A DNA stretch of 64,000 nt from Acanthamoeba castellanii str. Neff (taxonomy: Eukaryota > Discosea > Longamoebia > Acanthamoebidae), in the NCBI RefSeq assembly GCF_000313135.1, contig NW_004457268.1:504319-568318 (forward strand), in the 5' to 3' direction. A program made the position numbers and the translations under genes. Shown one piece after another: positions 46,298 to 57,432 of this stretch (position 1 is its first letter; every line of letters begins with the position of its first letter). Under the pieces are notes generated by a model that saw only the letters and a list, made by a program, of their open reading frames with translations, did no database searches and was not told where the DNA came from.

Positions 46298-48375
46298 ATG
46301 GCCGAAATCAAGAAGAAGATTATCGTAGAAGATTGGACGTTCGTCGTCCGCGTCAAGGTCAATCCTGGCTGCAAGCGCGACGTCAACATCGAAGTACGTC
46401 ATGCATCGACTGCCCCACTGTCGCTACACGAGGAAGTCAAGAGTGCACACAGCAGCAAGGTACCTTTTACTCGAACATCCTGCGCTTTGAAGATGCCAAC
46501 ACGTGCCGCTTTCTTTTCATCTTTAGATCTCCGTGCGAGTAGCCGCGAAGCCCACAGTCGACTCCTTCGGACCTACGCCTGAGCAGCGGCCCAAAAGGTT
46601 TGAACACGTTCCATACGCGCTCTCGGACATGGCGACGCTACAACTTCCGACGTGCTACATCAGGAAGTACGACTCCTGCTGGGAGCAAGAAGGCGAAACG
46701 CAGAGCGATGGAGACGAGGAGCTCGAGTTCCTGTACCGCCGCCAGAAGGTGGCGAAAACCGCAGCATCATCCCAGCAACACGTCCATGAAAAGGTGCGAG
46801 TGACTACGCAGCTGTCTCTTCGACTGCAGTCTCGCTGACGGAAGCCATCACTCCCAGAGTTCGATTTCTGAACTCCCAACAGAGATCCTCATGCAAATCC
46901 TGCACTTCCTGCCTCCGCTGGATATCATTCAAAGGTACACCCACGGCGAGTTCGCATCGAAGCGTGTAACCGAGCGCCAGCTGACCGTCAATCTTCTATG
47001 CAGTGTACAAGCGGTGTCGCATGCGTGGCAGAGCATCAGCTGCGACGAAAGCTTCTGGCATTTAGTCTATGGGCGGCACGTAGGCAACCCCGACTTCCGT
47101 CGTACGTAGGGTCCTTCATACTCTTGTGCTCTCGGCGTCTGTTTGACATTCCGGCGACCATAGCCAAGCACGGTTGGAAGACAGCATGCAGGTCTGCCCT
47201 CGATGCCTTGCATCTCCACCAGCACATGTGTCGAGAAGCTCAGGCCAGAAAAAGGGAGTTATTTCAATGGAGGCACTTCTCTTGGCTCTGCAAGAAGGGG
47301 CACAGCAAGCTCGTAGAGCAGATGCTTCGTCCACGTGACGGTACGTTCGAAGCATTGCTCGCTCCTGCTCTTCCGCTAATTGGCTGTTCGCTGTTGTGCA
47401 GTGTTCCTGAACGTCAACACGCAAGACAAGGAATCAGAATGCACTGCTCTGATGGTGGCCGCCATGAAAGGGCACGGCGATATCGTGGCGATGCTTTGCG
47501 CGCAAAGCGCGGCCCTCGGTAAACTCTTTCTCTATGGAGCTTTCTGGTTCAATGCACCTTCTAATTTGTCCTATTTGCTCCCAGATCTGACCGACAGACA
47601 CGGCATTACGGCTCTCATGTACGCCGCTCGCGAAGGTCACTTGGCTCCGCTCCAGACCTTGCTTGCTGCCGGCGCGGACTGTAACGCCAAAACGAACAAC
47701 GGAAGCACTTGCCTCATGATCGCCGCCAAGGTACACCTAAAACGCATGAGGTCGCGCCAGGTGACTCACCCTTCACGCCCGTGGGCTTAGGAGGGATACC
47801 ACCAGATTGTGTCGTGTCTTCTGCGCCATGGAGCTAGCGACGAGTGCAACCAAAACGGAAGCACTGCTCTCACCTTCGCAGCCGAGAAAGCGCGGAGTGA
47901 GGCGGTGGAGGTCCTCCTCCAGCACAACGCCAACGTGAATGCCAAGACCAACAAGAGAGGCATCACTCCCCTCATCTTCTCGGTCAAGGCTCGCGACCTC
48001 GTGACGGCCCGGATGCTTCTGGAACACGGAGCGAATGTGAACGCCCAGACGTCGCGGACTAAGTACACCGCTCTGATCGCTGCCGTACGCAACAAGGACG
48101 AGGTACAACCACTCAGCCAAGTGTTCTTTTGCCCCTCGCTCACTCATCGTCTACTTGGCCAGGACATGATCAAGCTCCTCCTCGAGTTCAACGCAGACCC
48201 CTGCTTGACGTGTCACATGGTATGGGTCCTTCTGGCTTCTGGCTTCTTTACTCCTTCATCTCGTCTCGTGCCTTACGTCTCCTGAGTACAGGGACGGAAC
48301 GCTTTCGACTACGCAGAAGAGGAAGGTATCGACTATCTGCGTATTCCCTCCACCACGCCGGTCCAAGCCATCTGA
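46298..48375 (+). CDS. F-box / ankyrin-repeat protein
   Basis: The N-terminal exon (MAEIKKKIIVEDW) encodes a beta-rich region of unknown type. An F-box follows (LPTEILMQILHFLPPLDII then SVQAVSHAWQSISCDESFW). At least six ankyrin repeats come next: ECTALMVAAMKGHGDIVAML, HGITALMYAAREGHLAPLQT, GSTCLMIAAKEGYHQIVSCL, GSTALTFAAEKARSEAVEVL, GITPLIFSVKARDLVTARML and YTALIAAVRNKDEDMIKLLL. The end is IDYLRIPSTTPVQAI with TGA at 48373-48375. The likely role is SCF ubiquitin-ligase substrate adaptor. It converges on the kelch-BTB gene, leaving only about 40 bp between stop codons. Confidence 0.85.
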
Positions 48376-48418
48376 AGAGGTTGACACCTTGTTCAGCTTA
48401 GATAGCATGAACACAGTA

Positions 48419-51200
48419 CTACGGTTCGTTCAATACAGTCGCTTCTACACTACCCGCTTTCGCAGAGCTCTGCGCCTTTCCGTCATCGCCGCTGTATCGC
48501 TTTCGCCAGACTCTCTCGATGCGCTCAGTTTGCTCCTTGCCAAGCGACGATACTCCTTGCAGCTGCTCTCTCAGGGCGGCCCAGTTCTTGGCCAGGTATT
48601 CGAGCGTGTGCTTGGCCAGGTCCGGCGCTTGCACCTGCTCGGAGAGGAGATGTAGATTGACCACGTTCTCCGCGTCCACGTAGCCGATGATCTTGCGTTC
48701 GCACAGGTACTTAAGTCGCTCGAGCTGATACTGATCCGCTATCTGCAACAGGTCGACGAGGCCATCCGCTTGCATGAAGACTTGGCCTGTGACCGCGTAA
48801 AAGTATGTTGTTGGTAAGTCTTCTCCTCTCTGCTTCCTTGCCGGTTGCTACAAGTATGATCGAGCGTACCCGTATACAAGAACTCGAGTAGCGCGTAGAA
48901 GGTGGCGTGTTCGATGCTGTCAATCACCACCACACCACTAAACGCCTCTCGCATTCCTGTTGTAGTCTGGCGTTAGGAGATGGAGCTGCTACATGAAGTG
49001 GCGATGCCTCGAAGAGGAGGAAGAGCAGGACTCGCGGGTACCCGAGCGAAGCAGCGCTTGCATTGGTGCGCATCGGGCGGAGAGGATGTTCTTGTGGGCT
49101 CGAATCTTCTTGTCGCCCTCGTTCGGGAAGACGAAGGCGATGTCGCTGAGCGATGGATCGTCGAGCAGGTGCTTGAAGTCGTCGACGAGCGTATTCGGCG
49201 CTCCTCCGTGGCCGTCGACTGCTCTCCTCCCCGACCGACATCACGATCGCGCATCAACAACACATCACCATCACCATCATCATCAAGGCCAGAAGCCAGA
49301 ACTGCTTCAGCGTAAGCGAGAGACAGGTACGTACCCAGATTGTAGACGAAGAGGTCGTTGAAGCAGAAGTGGAAGATGTTGCATCCGGCAAACGAGTACA
49401 GGTGGTCGCCGTAGGCCACCAACGAATGGTGCGCCCGCTCGCTAATGCCCTCCGACGTCGCCATGCGCTGCCATCGACCGCTCTCTGCACGCCGAACGAA
49501 GTCGTATGTGAAGGTAAGCCTCTTCTTCTTCTTCTTCAACTTCTTCTCAGAGGTAACCGGTTCGAACCGAGGTGGATGTGGACAAGACGAACCGAAGTGG
49601 AAGACGAGGAGGTCCTTGAAGGAGAAGACGTTGTCGCGGCCGGCGAAGATCCACATCCCGCCACGCCACACGCACGCCCCGTGGCCCCATCGCGGCCGCG
49701 GACCCGATCCCTCCGACTGCACAAGCGACCACGTCTCCGTGCCTACGTACAGTGCCAGGTAAGTCTCACCATCATCATCGTCATCATCATCACCCGCCTC
49801 CGTGTGCCACGCACAAGGGGATGCGTGCGTACTGAATCGATATTCGACGATCTCGTTGAAGGACTTCTTGCCGCCGAAGACGTACATGGAGCCCCCGTGA
49901 ACGACCGCCGTGTGATGATATCTGTCCACAGCGCACGCGCGTAAGTCGCAACGTTTGAGTCGCATCGAGTCGAGTCGAGGGCGCTGAAGGCGCAAAGAAC
50001 GAAAGAAAGAACGAACGAAAGAAAGTGGAGGTAAGGTACCGGTCTTTGGGAATGATGCCCTTGGTCTTGACCTTGCGCCACTGACGGTTGAGAAAGTTGA
50101 ACTCGTACAGGTCGTTGCACTCGAACCCATCCTACCCGTGTACGTCCATGGATGATGGTGCTGATGTCAGCTCACATGTGGTTTCTCATTGCAGAGGTGG
50201 ATATAAACTGGGCGGTTGCAGCTGGAGAGGACCGCACCTTGTCGTAGCCGCCGAACACGTACATGTAGTAGCGATGCACGACCGCCGAGTGGCCGTACCG
50301 AGGCGACGGCGCCCGATTGGCAGGCGATATAACCGACCACTGGCCATTATCTGCAAAGCAACGGCAGCGGCAACGGACGTTAGTTGATGGGTAGGTGGGT
50401 GATTGGGGTGGGTGCGTACTGAGGTCGAAGCGGTGGAGGTCGTTGTAGTAGCCGTTGGAGGTGCCGCCGAAGACGTACATGCAGCCCTCGTACATGACCG
50501 CGCTGTGGAAGTGCCGCCCAGGCGGGCCACCCTCCGCTTCGATTCGTCCCCACTTTTTGCTCTCTGCCGCACGACCCCCAGCACGACACACACGACACAC
50601 GACACACGACACACGACATAACAGGTGAGCTCAGGAGGACAAGTGAGAAAGAGAAAGGAGGAAGAGAGAGTACCAAAGTTGTAGTGCCAGAGGTCGCGAA
50701 GGAAGGTGCCGTGAGGGTCCGAGCCGCCCCATACGAGCAGCACCCCGCCGCCACGCTCCTCCACCACCGCCGTGTGGCCGTACCGCTCTCCCGGCCACTC
50801 GCCCTCCTCTTCCTCGTTCTGCCGCCGCTTCAGCTCCTCGAACCCGTCTGTACGCATTTATTAGCTCTGTTATTTATTATTATTACTTGTGTTTAATTTT
50901 ATTTATTTAATTGAAATGAATGGGCAAGTATGGAGTACCTTTCTTCTTTGATTTGTTGTTGTGGGGCGACTTCTTGGCCTTGAGGTCCAGGCTGGCGCCC
51001 ACCTTCTGCTGTGACCGACGAAGACCGGCCACAGTCAAAAATGGCGCAAAATCGAGGCTGGTCTCCACCCACAGCTCCTCCTCGTCGCTTTGTAACTCTT
51101 CTTGCTCCTGCTCCTCCTGTTCATCACCTTCCTTGCTCGCCTCCTCGCTCCTTCGTCCCCCTCTTCCCTCCATCTCTCTCGTTCGATGAGCTCGATCCAA
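48419..51200 (-). CDS. Kelch-BTB-BACK protein, LZTR1-like
   Basis: After an acidic N-terminus (MDRAHRTREMEGRGG; a second in-frame ATG is nine codons in), six kelch blades follow: RYGHTAVVEERGGGVLLVWG, RHFHSAVMYEGCMYVFGGTS, RYGHSAVVHRYYMYVFGGYD, RYHHTAVVHGGSMYVFGGKK, RWGHGACVWRGGMWIFAGRD and RAHHSLVAYGDHLYSFAG. A BTB domain comes next (LSDIAFVFP, IRAHKNILSARCAPMQALL, ATFYALLEFLYTGTL), then a BACK-like helical region (GLVDLLQIADQYQLERLKYL). Six N-terminal kelch blades before BTB is the LZTR1/RALF order rather than the KLHL order. LZTR1 is a CUL3 adaptor that degrades RAS-family GTPases. It is divergent from a RhoGEF gene. Confidence 0.85.
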
Positions 51201-51357
51201 TTTCTTTTTCCCTTTTCTCTCTGCAACGTTCAGGAAAAGAGGAAAAACATCAAATTAATTGGAGCTCGAGAGCAACCACCACCTGCGGGAAGCGAACAAG
51301 ACAAGAACTGAACGGAGGAGCGCAAGATTGATTGACGCCAGCAAGGGTGAGGTGAAG

Positions 51358-54300
51358 ATGTGGGGCTGGTTGGTGTACTTGTTGGAGTTGGTGGCCTTCC
51401 CCTTCTTCGTCCATCGGGTGGTGCTGCCGCAACTGAAGCCCAAGGCGGCGACCTCAACAACGCCCTTGGCCGCGCTCATCCAGCCGCCCCTCGCTTACCT
51501 CCTTCTGCCCGCCGTGGTGCTCTTCCTTCTTTCGCCCCTCTTCCTCATCGATGAGGGCCACACCTACAACAATTTCTTCACGTACTTCCTCGTGTTCGAG
51601 CAATTCATCCTCGTTTTGCACACCTTCGAGCTGCTCTTCATCGATGCCGATCTGCAGAAGGACTACATCTCCTCGTTCCTTCGATTCGCGGCCTACCTCT
51701 ACATCCCGGCCAAGATCACCAAGATGACGAGGAATCTGGGCACCGACTCGCTCGCTTCCACATCTTCGGAGGCTCTACTCGATCCATCGAGCGAGGAGGC
51801 GCGCAAGGCCAAGAGGAGGCAGCACATCGCGCAGGAGATTCTGTCTACCGAGAAGGCCTACGTGGGCTACCTCAAGACCTTCGACAAGTGGTTCATGAAG
51901 CGTCTCTCCATGCGCGACACACCGCTTCTCTCCAAGGTTCTTTCTTCTACCACTCATGTCCCCACCTTTGCTTCTTCTTCTTCTTCTTCTTGGCCCTCAA
52001 TTCCTCCCTCCATGCTACGTACAACCAGGATGAGGTCAGGACCATCTTCTCCAACCTGGAGACCATCATCGGGTAGCGCACCATCCCGTGACGCACACAC
52101 GCACACACGCACACACGCACACACGCACACACGCACACACGCACACACGCACACACGCACACACGACACAAGCTCTAACCCGCACGCACAGAGTGAACGA
52201 GAAGCTGCTGGAGGAGCTGGAGGGCAGGATCGACAACTGGTCGCCCGAGCAGAAGATCGGCGACGTGTTCCTCACCTTCGTGCCGTTCCTCAAGACCTAC
52301 ACCATCTACAGCAGCAACTACTCGAGCGGTATCACCTTCACTCCCTCGCGCAACCACACACCAGTTTGTTGGTTGTTGTTGTCGTTGTCGTTGTCGTCGT
52401 CGTCGGGTTGTTTCTCATGCCGTGCTTGTCGTTGGTTCGCGGCGCACAGCGCTGCAAACGTACCTGCGCTGCATGAAGGAGAACAAGGGCTTTGCCCAGT
52501 TCATCAAGGACACCGCGAAGTACCCCGAATGCTCCTTCCACGACGCCAGCGACTACCTCAGTGCGCACCTCAGCTCCCACCTTCGCTTTGCTCCAACAAC
52601 AAAACCCTAACACTCGCGATGACGTTGCGTGCGTGCGTGCGTGCGTGCCACCACCCAACAGTCATGCCCATCCAGAGAGTGCCGCGCTACATTCTTCTGT
52701 TGAGGGTACTGCTCGACCTTAGTCCTTGCTTTGTTGCTCTTTGGCGCCAAGGCACCGGAGCTCACCCCGGCTCGTTTTGGACTGCGCGTGCAGGATCTGC
52801 TGAAGAACACTGACGAGAGCCACGTGGACTACGACGATCTCTCCAAGGCCTTGAAGATGACCCAAGAAGTCGCCGACTACCTCAACGAGCGGTACTTTAC
52901 ACCCTTTCATGTCCGCACACGCACACCGCACACGCACACCACACACGCACACCACACACACACACCACACACGCACCACACACGCCTGACGTCTTGTCAC
53001 ACCACAGCCTCAAGGTGGCAGAGAACATGCAGAAGGTGGCCGACATCCAGCGCAGCTTTGGTCGCGACGCTCCGGTCCTGGTGGCGCCCAGCCGGCGCTT
53101 CGTCAACGAGGCCAAGGGTACGACAGCCGAAGCGCGTTCGCTCCCTATACGGCCTTTTGCCGTGTCTGACCATTCAATTCCAATGCACGCGCGCACGACT
53201 GAACCCCCCCTTCCCCCCTCTACAGTCAAGTACCTGCACAAGAACCAGGCGCAGGACGTGCAGCTGTTCCTCCTGAACGAGACCCTCGTTTGCGGTAAGC
53301 CCAAGACCAAGAAGGAGCACAAGTACAAGTTCCTCTTCCAGGTACAACTACCACTACGACTACGACTACTACCACTTCCACTACTCGCTCTCTGTCCACA
53401 TGCGCCCTGATCAAGCTCGTTACAGATCGATCTGCTCTCCATCGAGTCTGTGGACGACACCAGCGGCCAGCGAGGTACGCGCACCCCCAGGAGGGCTGCT
53501 TTGTTGTACGCGGCGCATTTATTCAACCATCTCCCCAGTCGACCTGCCGCACGGGTTCCGGGTGCTGACCAAGTCCAAGGAGTCGCACTACTTTGGCGCC
53601 GCCACCAGGAACGATCAGGTGCGCCCCCCCCCGCGACCCTCTTCGTGCCCCTCTTCTCTCCTCTCTTCTCTCTTCTCTCTTCTTCATCGCTTTCGTGTTC
53701 CTTCCGGCCTGGTCGTAAGGTGGCGGTCCGGTGTTTAGCCGTCGTCGACCTAAAAATATGGAAATTATTTATTTCTTTTTACGACCCATAACTTTTGCTG
53801 TGGAGCTGCCGGGTACAAATAGCGGAGGCGGCAGTGGTGGAAAGCATACGTACCTTGCTGGAAGGGTCTGCGATCAAGCAGGCGGACCTTTTAGGCACTA
53901 CCCCCTTCCATTGCACCCAGGTTGTGCGTGGTAGTGTCTATTGCTGCCCCACGGGGTAAGCAGACAGCATAATTTATGTTCGTGTGGGTGGTGCGCTCGT
54001 CGCCTGCCCACGCCTCCTCCAATCCAAAAACCAAAAACTACTTTTCTCGTCATAATTAAAATACACATAAATGTATTTTAATATATGATTTATATTTGAT
54101 ATCTAATATAGTTACCGGTCAGATATGGTGGATCCAAGCGGTGCTCGACCAGAAGAACAACACCCAGAAAGTTCTGGCCCGTCCTGGTAAAGAACTCCCC
54201 ATAACAATGGCTCGTCTTACGTAAATTTAACCGCACGACACACACACAGACCGCCGCAGTCTGCGCCAGCCGGAGCTGGAGCGGAGCGTCCGCGTGAAGA

Positions 54301-55424
54301 ATCCGCTCTCGATCCGTCGCCACCGGAAGGAGACCGTGGCCGGCTTCACCGTCGAGGTGGGCGTCGAGGAGGAGCCGCTCGACCTCGCCTCCATCCAGCG
54401 CAAGACCGCCGACCTCCTCGCGCGCGGCGACCTCAAGGGCCTCGTCTACTACGTGGCCAGCATTCTTAAGGTCATCCTTAAGAGCGACGATGACAAGGAC
54501 GGCTCCGTGTTCATCTTTCCGCGCGAGCTGGCCATCAAGCGCGGCATCCGCGGCGCCACCAAGCTCGCGCTGGCCCTGGTCGTGCGGCTGGTCTACGTCG
54601 TGGTGGGCCTCACGCTGTCGTGGGCCGTGTACTACCTGCCGTGGCTCGCCAACGCCCGCTTCCTGCTGGTCCACGGCGCCGTCCACTTCCTGGCCTTCTC
54701 GGCCCTGCTCGACTTTGTCATGGCCGGCTTCGGCTGGGCCATCGTGCGCGAGGCCGAGGCCCAGACCGGAGGCGTCAGCGACCCGTCGTCGGTGTACTAC
54801 CACATCGCCGAGGCCATCTACGATCCCTACTTCTCCGCGTCGCTCGGCGATTTCTGGGGCCGCCGCTACAACACGGGCCTCCACGACACCCTCTCGATTC
54901 TCATCCGATCGGTCGTACCGTCGTCGTCGTCGTCATCATCATCATCACCGGCGACCAAGGAGACGGAGGCGGTGCGACGCGCGCTCACCGGCCTGCCGCT
55001 GTACCTGGTGGTGGTGGGCCTGCTCAACTTCGTGATCTACTTCGTGGTCGAGCGTCAGCTGGTCTTCTCCGTGCTCCTGTTCTTCTCCATCCACGCGTGC
55101 CTCGTCCTCCTCCAGGCCCTCGTCGCCGAAGCCGACGCCGACGCGACGTCATCTTCTGCGTCGCCGGCGTCCAACCTGCTGCTCTTCGTGGGCCAGAAGC
55201 TCCAGAAGGCGCGCGATGTGGCGCTGCCTGCGGCCAACGTGCGCAAGTGGGCCGGCGCGGGCCTGTTCTGGCTGGCGCTCTACCTCACGCTCCCGCTCTA
55301 CTTTGCCGACGACCACGACCAGCACCACCACGGCGCCTCATCTTCCGGACCCACCTTCTTCTTCAACATCTGGGTTGCCGCCACCCCCACCCCCACTCCC
55401 GTTGTTGCCTCTTCTTGGTGGTGA
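51358..55424 (+). CDS. DH-PH RhoGEF flanked by multi-pass membrane segments
   Basis: ATG 51358 begins a hydrophobic N-terminus with about three membrane segments (WLVYLLELVAFPFFV, LAYLLLPAVVLFLLSPLF, FFTYFLVFEQFILVLHTF). A DH domain follows: RRQHIAQEILSTEKAYVGYL, VFLTFVPFLKTYTIYSSNY, and the CR3 motif MPIQRVPRYILLL. The PH domain (VQLFLLNETLVCGK, FLFQIDLLSIESVDD) ends with the conserved Trp in IWWIQAVLDQKN, joined in phase across the intron 53619-54122. The next junction (CCTG/AC, near 54185 to 54250) is also in phase and leads into a 375-residue tail with about five membrane segments (LALALVVRLVYVVVGLTLSW, LYLVVVGLLNFVIYFVV). Activation of a Rho/Rac GTPase at a membrane is inferred; the architecture is unusual. 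The host intron contains the U1 snRNA gene. Confidence 0.82.
52086..52164 (+). repeat. (CACACG)n-type repeat in a RhoGEF intron
   Basis: Tandem ACACACGC units fill the intron between the exon ending IIG and the exon starting VNEKLLEE. Comparable CACACG or CGACA arrays occupy introns in nearly every gene of the window, for example 18808-18886, 41350-41420, 57899-57940 and 59306-59347. Confidence 0.85.
53740..53845 (+). promoter_or_regulatory. Presumed upstream promoter of the intronic U1 gene
   Basis: The stretch is AT-rich (TATGGAAATTATTTATTTC) and has a GGGTACAAATAGC element about 25-35 bp before the RNA start. snRNA genes usually carry a proximal sequence element and sometimes a TATA-like box at such distances. 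No consensus for this organism is known to me, so the assignment rests on position only. Confidence 0.35.
53846..54014 (+). ncRNA. U1: U1 spliceosomal snRNA gene, nested in a RhoGEF intron
   Basis: The RNA would begin AUACGUACCUUG, against the standard AUACUUACCUG. Stem-loop I has a GAUCA loop inside CUGC/GCAG, where U1-70K binds. Stem-loop II contains the loop AUUGCACCC, the U1A-binding core. The Sm site GCAUAAUUUAUG is almost identical to that of human U1. A GC-rich 3' stem (GUGUGGGUGG with CCUGCCCAC) closes a molecule of about 168 nt, close to the usual 164. It lies on the same strand as its host gene inside the 504-nt intron 53619-54122, much longer than the other introns of that gene. 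Its own promoter probably lies in the AT-rich DNA upstream (53740-53845). All features expected of a functional gene are present. Confidence 0.93.
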
Positions 55425-55534
55425 CGTTGTTGAAGAATAAATAATTGTACCACACCGCAGAGGAGGCTATTATGATTGACTGTACAGACTTCCGGCCACT
55501 TGCGTGGTATGCCAGGCCCACGTGGTGGGCGCTC

Positions 55535-57366
55535 TCAGTGCTCGGCGTCACGAGCAAAGTACTGCTTGAAGGCCTCTTCGTCGGGGCAGTACTTCTTGAG
55601 GTGCTTGTAGGTCACGATCAGCAGGTTGGGAAAGCGCGACGTGAAGTAGCCCAAGAAGGGGCCTGGGTCGCGCGCGAACGGAATTCAGCTTCACGTCTCG
55701 TTCTTGTCGTTGTTGTTGTGGTGGTGGTTCAGCAAGACGTGGCGGGGAGGCCTTGTGTTTACCTGGCAGCTCGCCGAGGGCGGCTCGGACTTCGGGGGCG
55801 AGATCTCGGTGGTGGTGGCTCTTGTTGCGAATCACTCGCAGGAGGTCTCGCACCAGCATCCCGCTGTACTTGCGGTATCGTCCCAGATCATCTGCAATTC
55901 ACCAACCATCGACGTTGCAAGTAGAAAGCCAACACAAAACAAACTGATGGTTGGTTGGGTACCGATGAGCTTGCGGTCCAGTACGCGCATCCAGTCCTTT
56001 CGCTGGAGGATGCGGTAGTGGGCGTGGTCCTCGAACTCCACCACGATCTGCGCGGTCGGCTGCGAAAAAGAACAAATGGCAGAAGAACGAAGAGAAAACA
56101 AAGATGAGAAAAGCACGGTGCACATGGGATTGTTCGAACAAAAAAAGGGGAAAGGGCATTCACCTTTTCGATCTCCAGTCGGTCCGACGCGTCCTTGAGG
56201 AACAGCAGCTTCTTGCTGTCCGACCAAAAGAACGGATGGAGCGCAATCTCGTGTGCCGTCGGTCTTTGGTTGTTGACATAAATAACACGCACACATCACA
56301 AACGTCAACTGCGTGTGCTGTGTGCGTGTGCGTGTGCGTGTGCGTGTGTGTGTGTCTCGTGCCGCGTACCGCTTGGTGGGGTTGCACTCGATCATGGCAA
56401 AGACCAGGTCCCTTGCCTCGGGCGACAGCGAGGGGTGGAGGGTCGGTTGGCTCTTCCGAATGTTGAACTCGCGCTCGTAGCTCGGACCGAACGGGTGCAG
56501 GCCGCCCGTCAGCACATAGTACACCAGACAGCCTACATCGACGACGAAGATGAATACGACGACGACGACGAACATGACGACGATGGTGGGTGCTGGTGAC
56601 GTGCCCATGGAAAAGATGTCGACTTTTTTGGTGACCCGGACGCGCTTGCGGATGGCCTCCTCGGCGGCGGTGTCGGTCTCCTCGGCCTCCTCCCGGCGCT
56701 CCTCGGCCTCGTCCGCGGCGGCCAATATCTCCGGCGCCTGCCAGCCCAGCGTTCCCTTGCTCCCTGTGCGTCGTGTCGTTGTGTGTGTCGCTGTGTGTCG
56801 CGTCGTGTGTGTCGCGTCGTGTGGCGTTAGGGTTGTGTGTGTCGTGTGTGTGTGTCGTATGTGTGTCGTGTGTGTCGTGTGGTGTCGTGGTGGCGAGTTG
56901 TGTGCGCACCTCCGGAGGCGGTGAAGGAGGACTGGTCCTTGTCCAGCTTCTTGGCCAGCCCCATGTCCGAGATCTTGATGCTACGGGAGGGGGGAAGTAG
57001 TAATAAATGAATATCCAAATAATAATACTAATAATACTAATAACCCTTGTGTAACATTTCAATAATAATATAATAATAATAAATATAAATATAAATATAA
57101 TAACCCTAACGTAACATTTCAAGAATAAAAATAAAAATAAAAAAATAGGGAAGCGGAGGGGGAACCAGTTGTTGCGGTCGAGGAGGACGTTGTGCGGTTT
57201 GAGGTCGCGGTGCACGATGTCCAGCGAGTGGAGGTGGGCCAGGCCTTCCACCATCTGCAGCACCATCTTCTTGGTCTCCGATGTGACTGCGCAGCACGTA
57301 ACACGACTGAGCGTCATTGATTGCTTGCACCCCACTTATGGAAACACAAGAAGATGACGATGACGA

Positions 57367-57432
<66 letters not shown>

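Noticed and set aside
53619..54122. Mobile-element insertion as the cause of the long RhoGEF intron
   Set aside because: The extra sequence is accounted for by a complete U1 snRNA gene; no terminal repeats were found.
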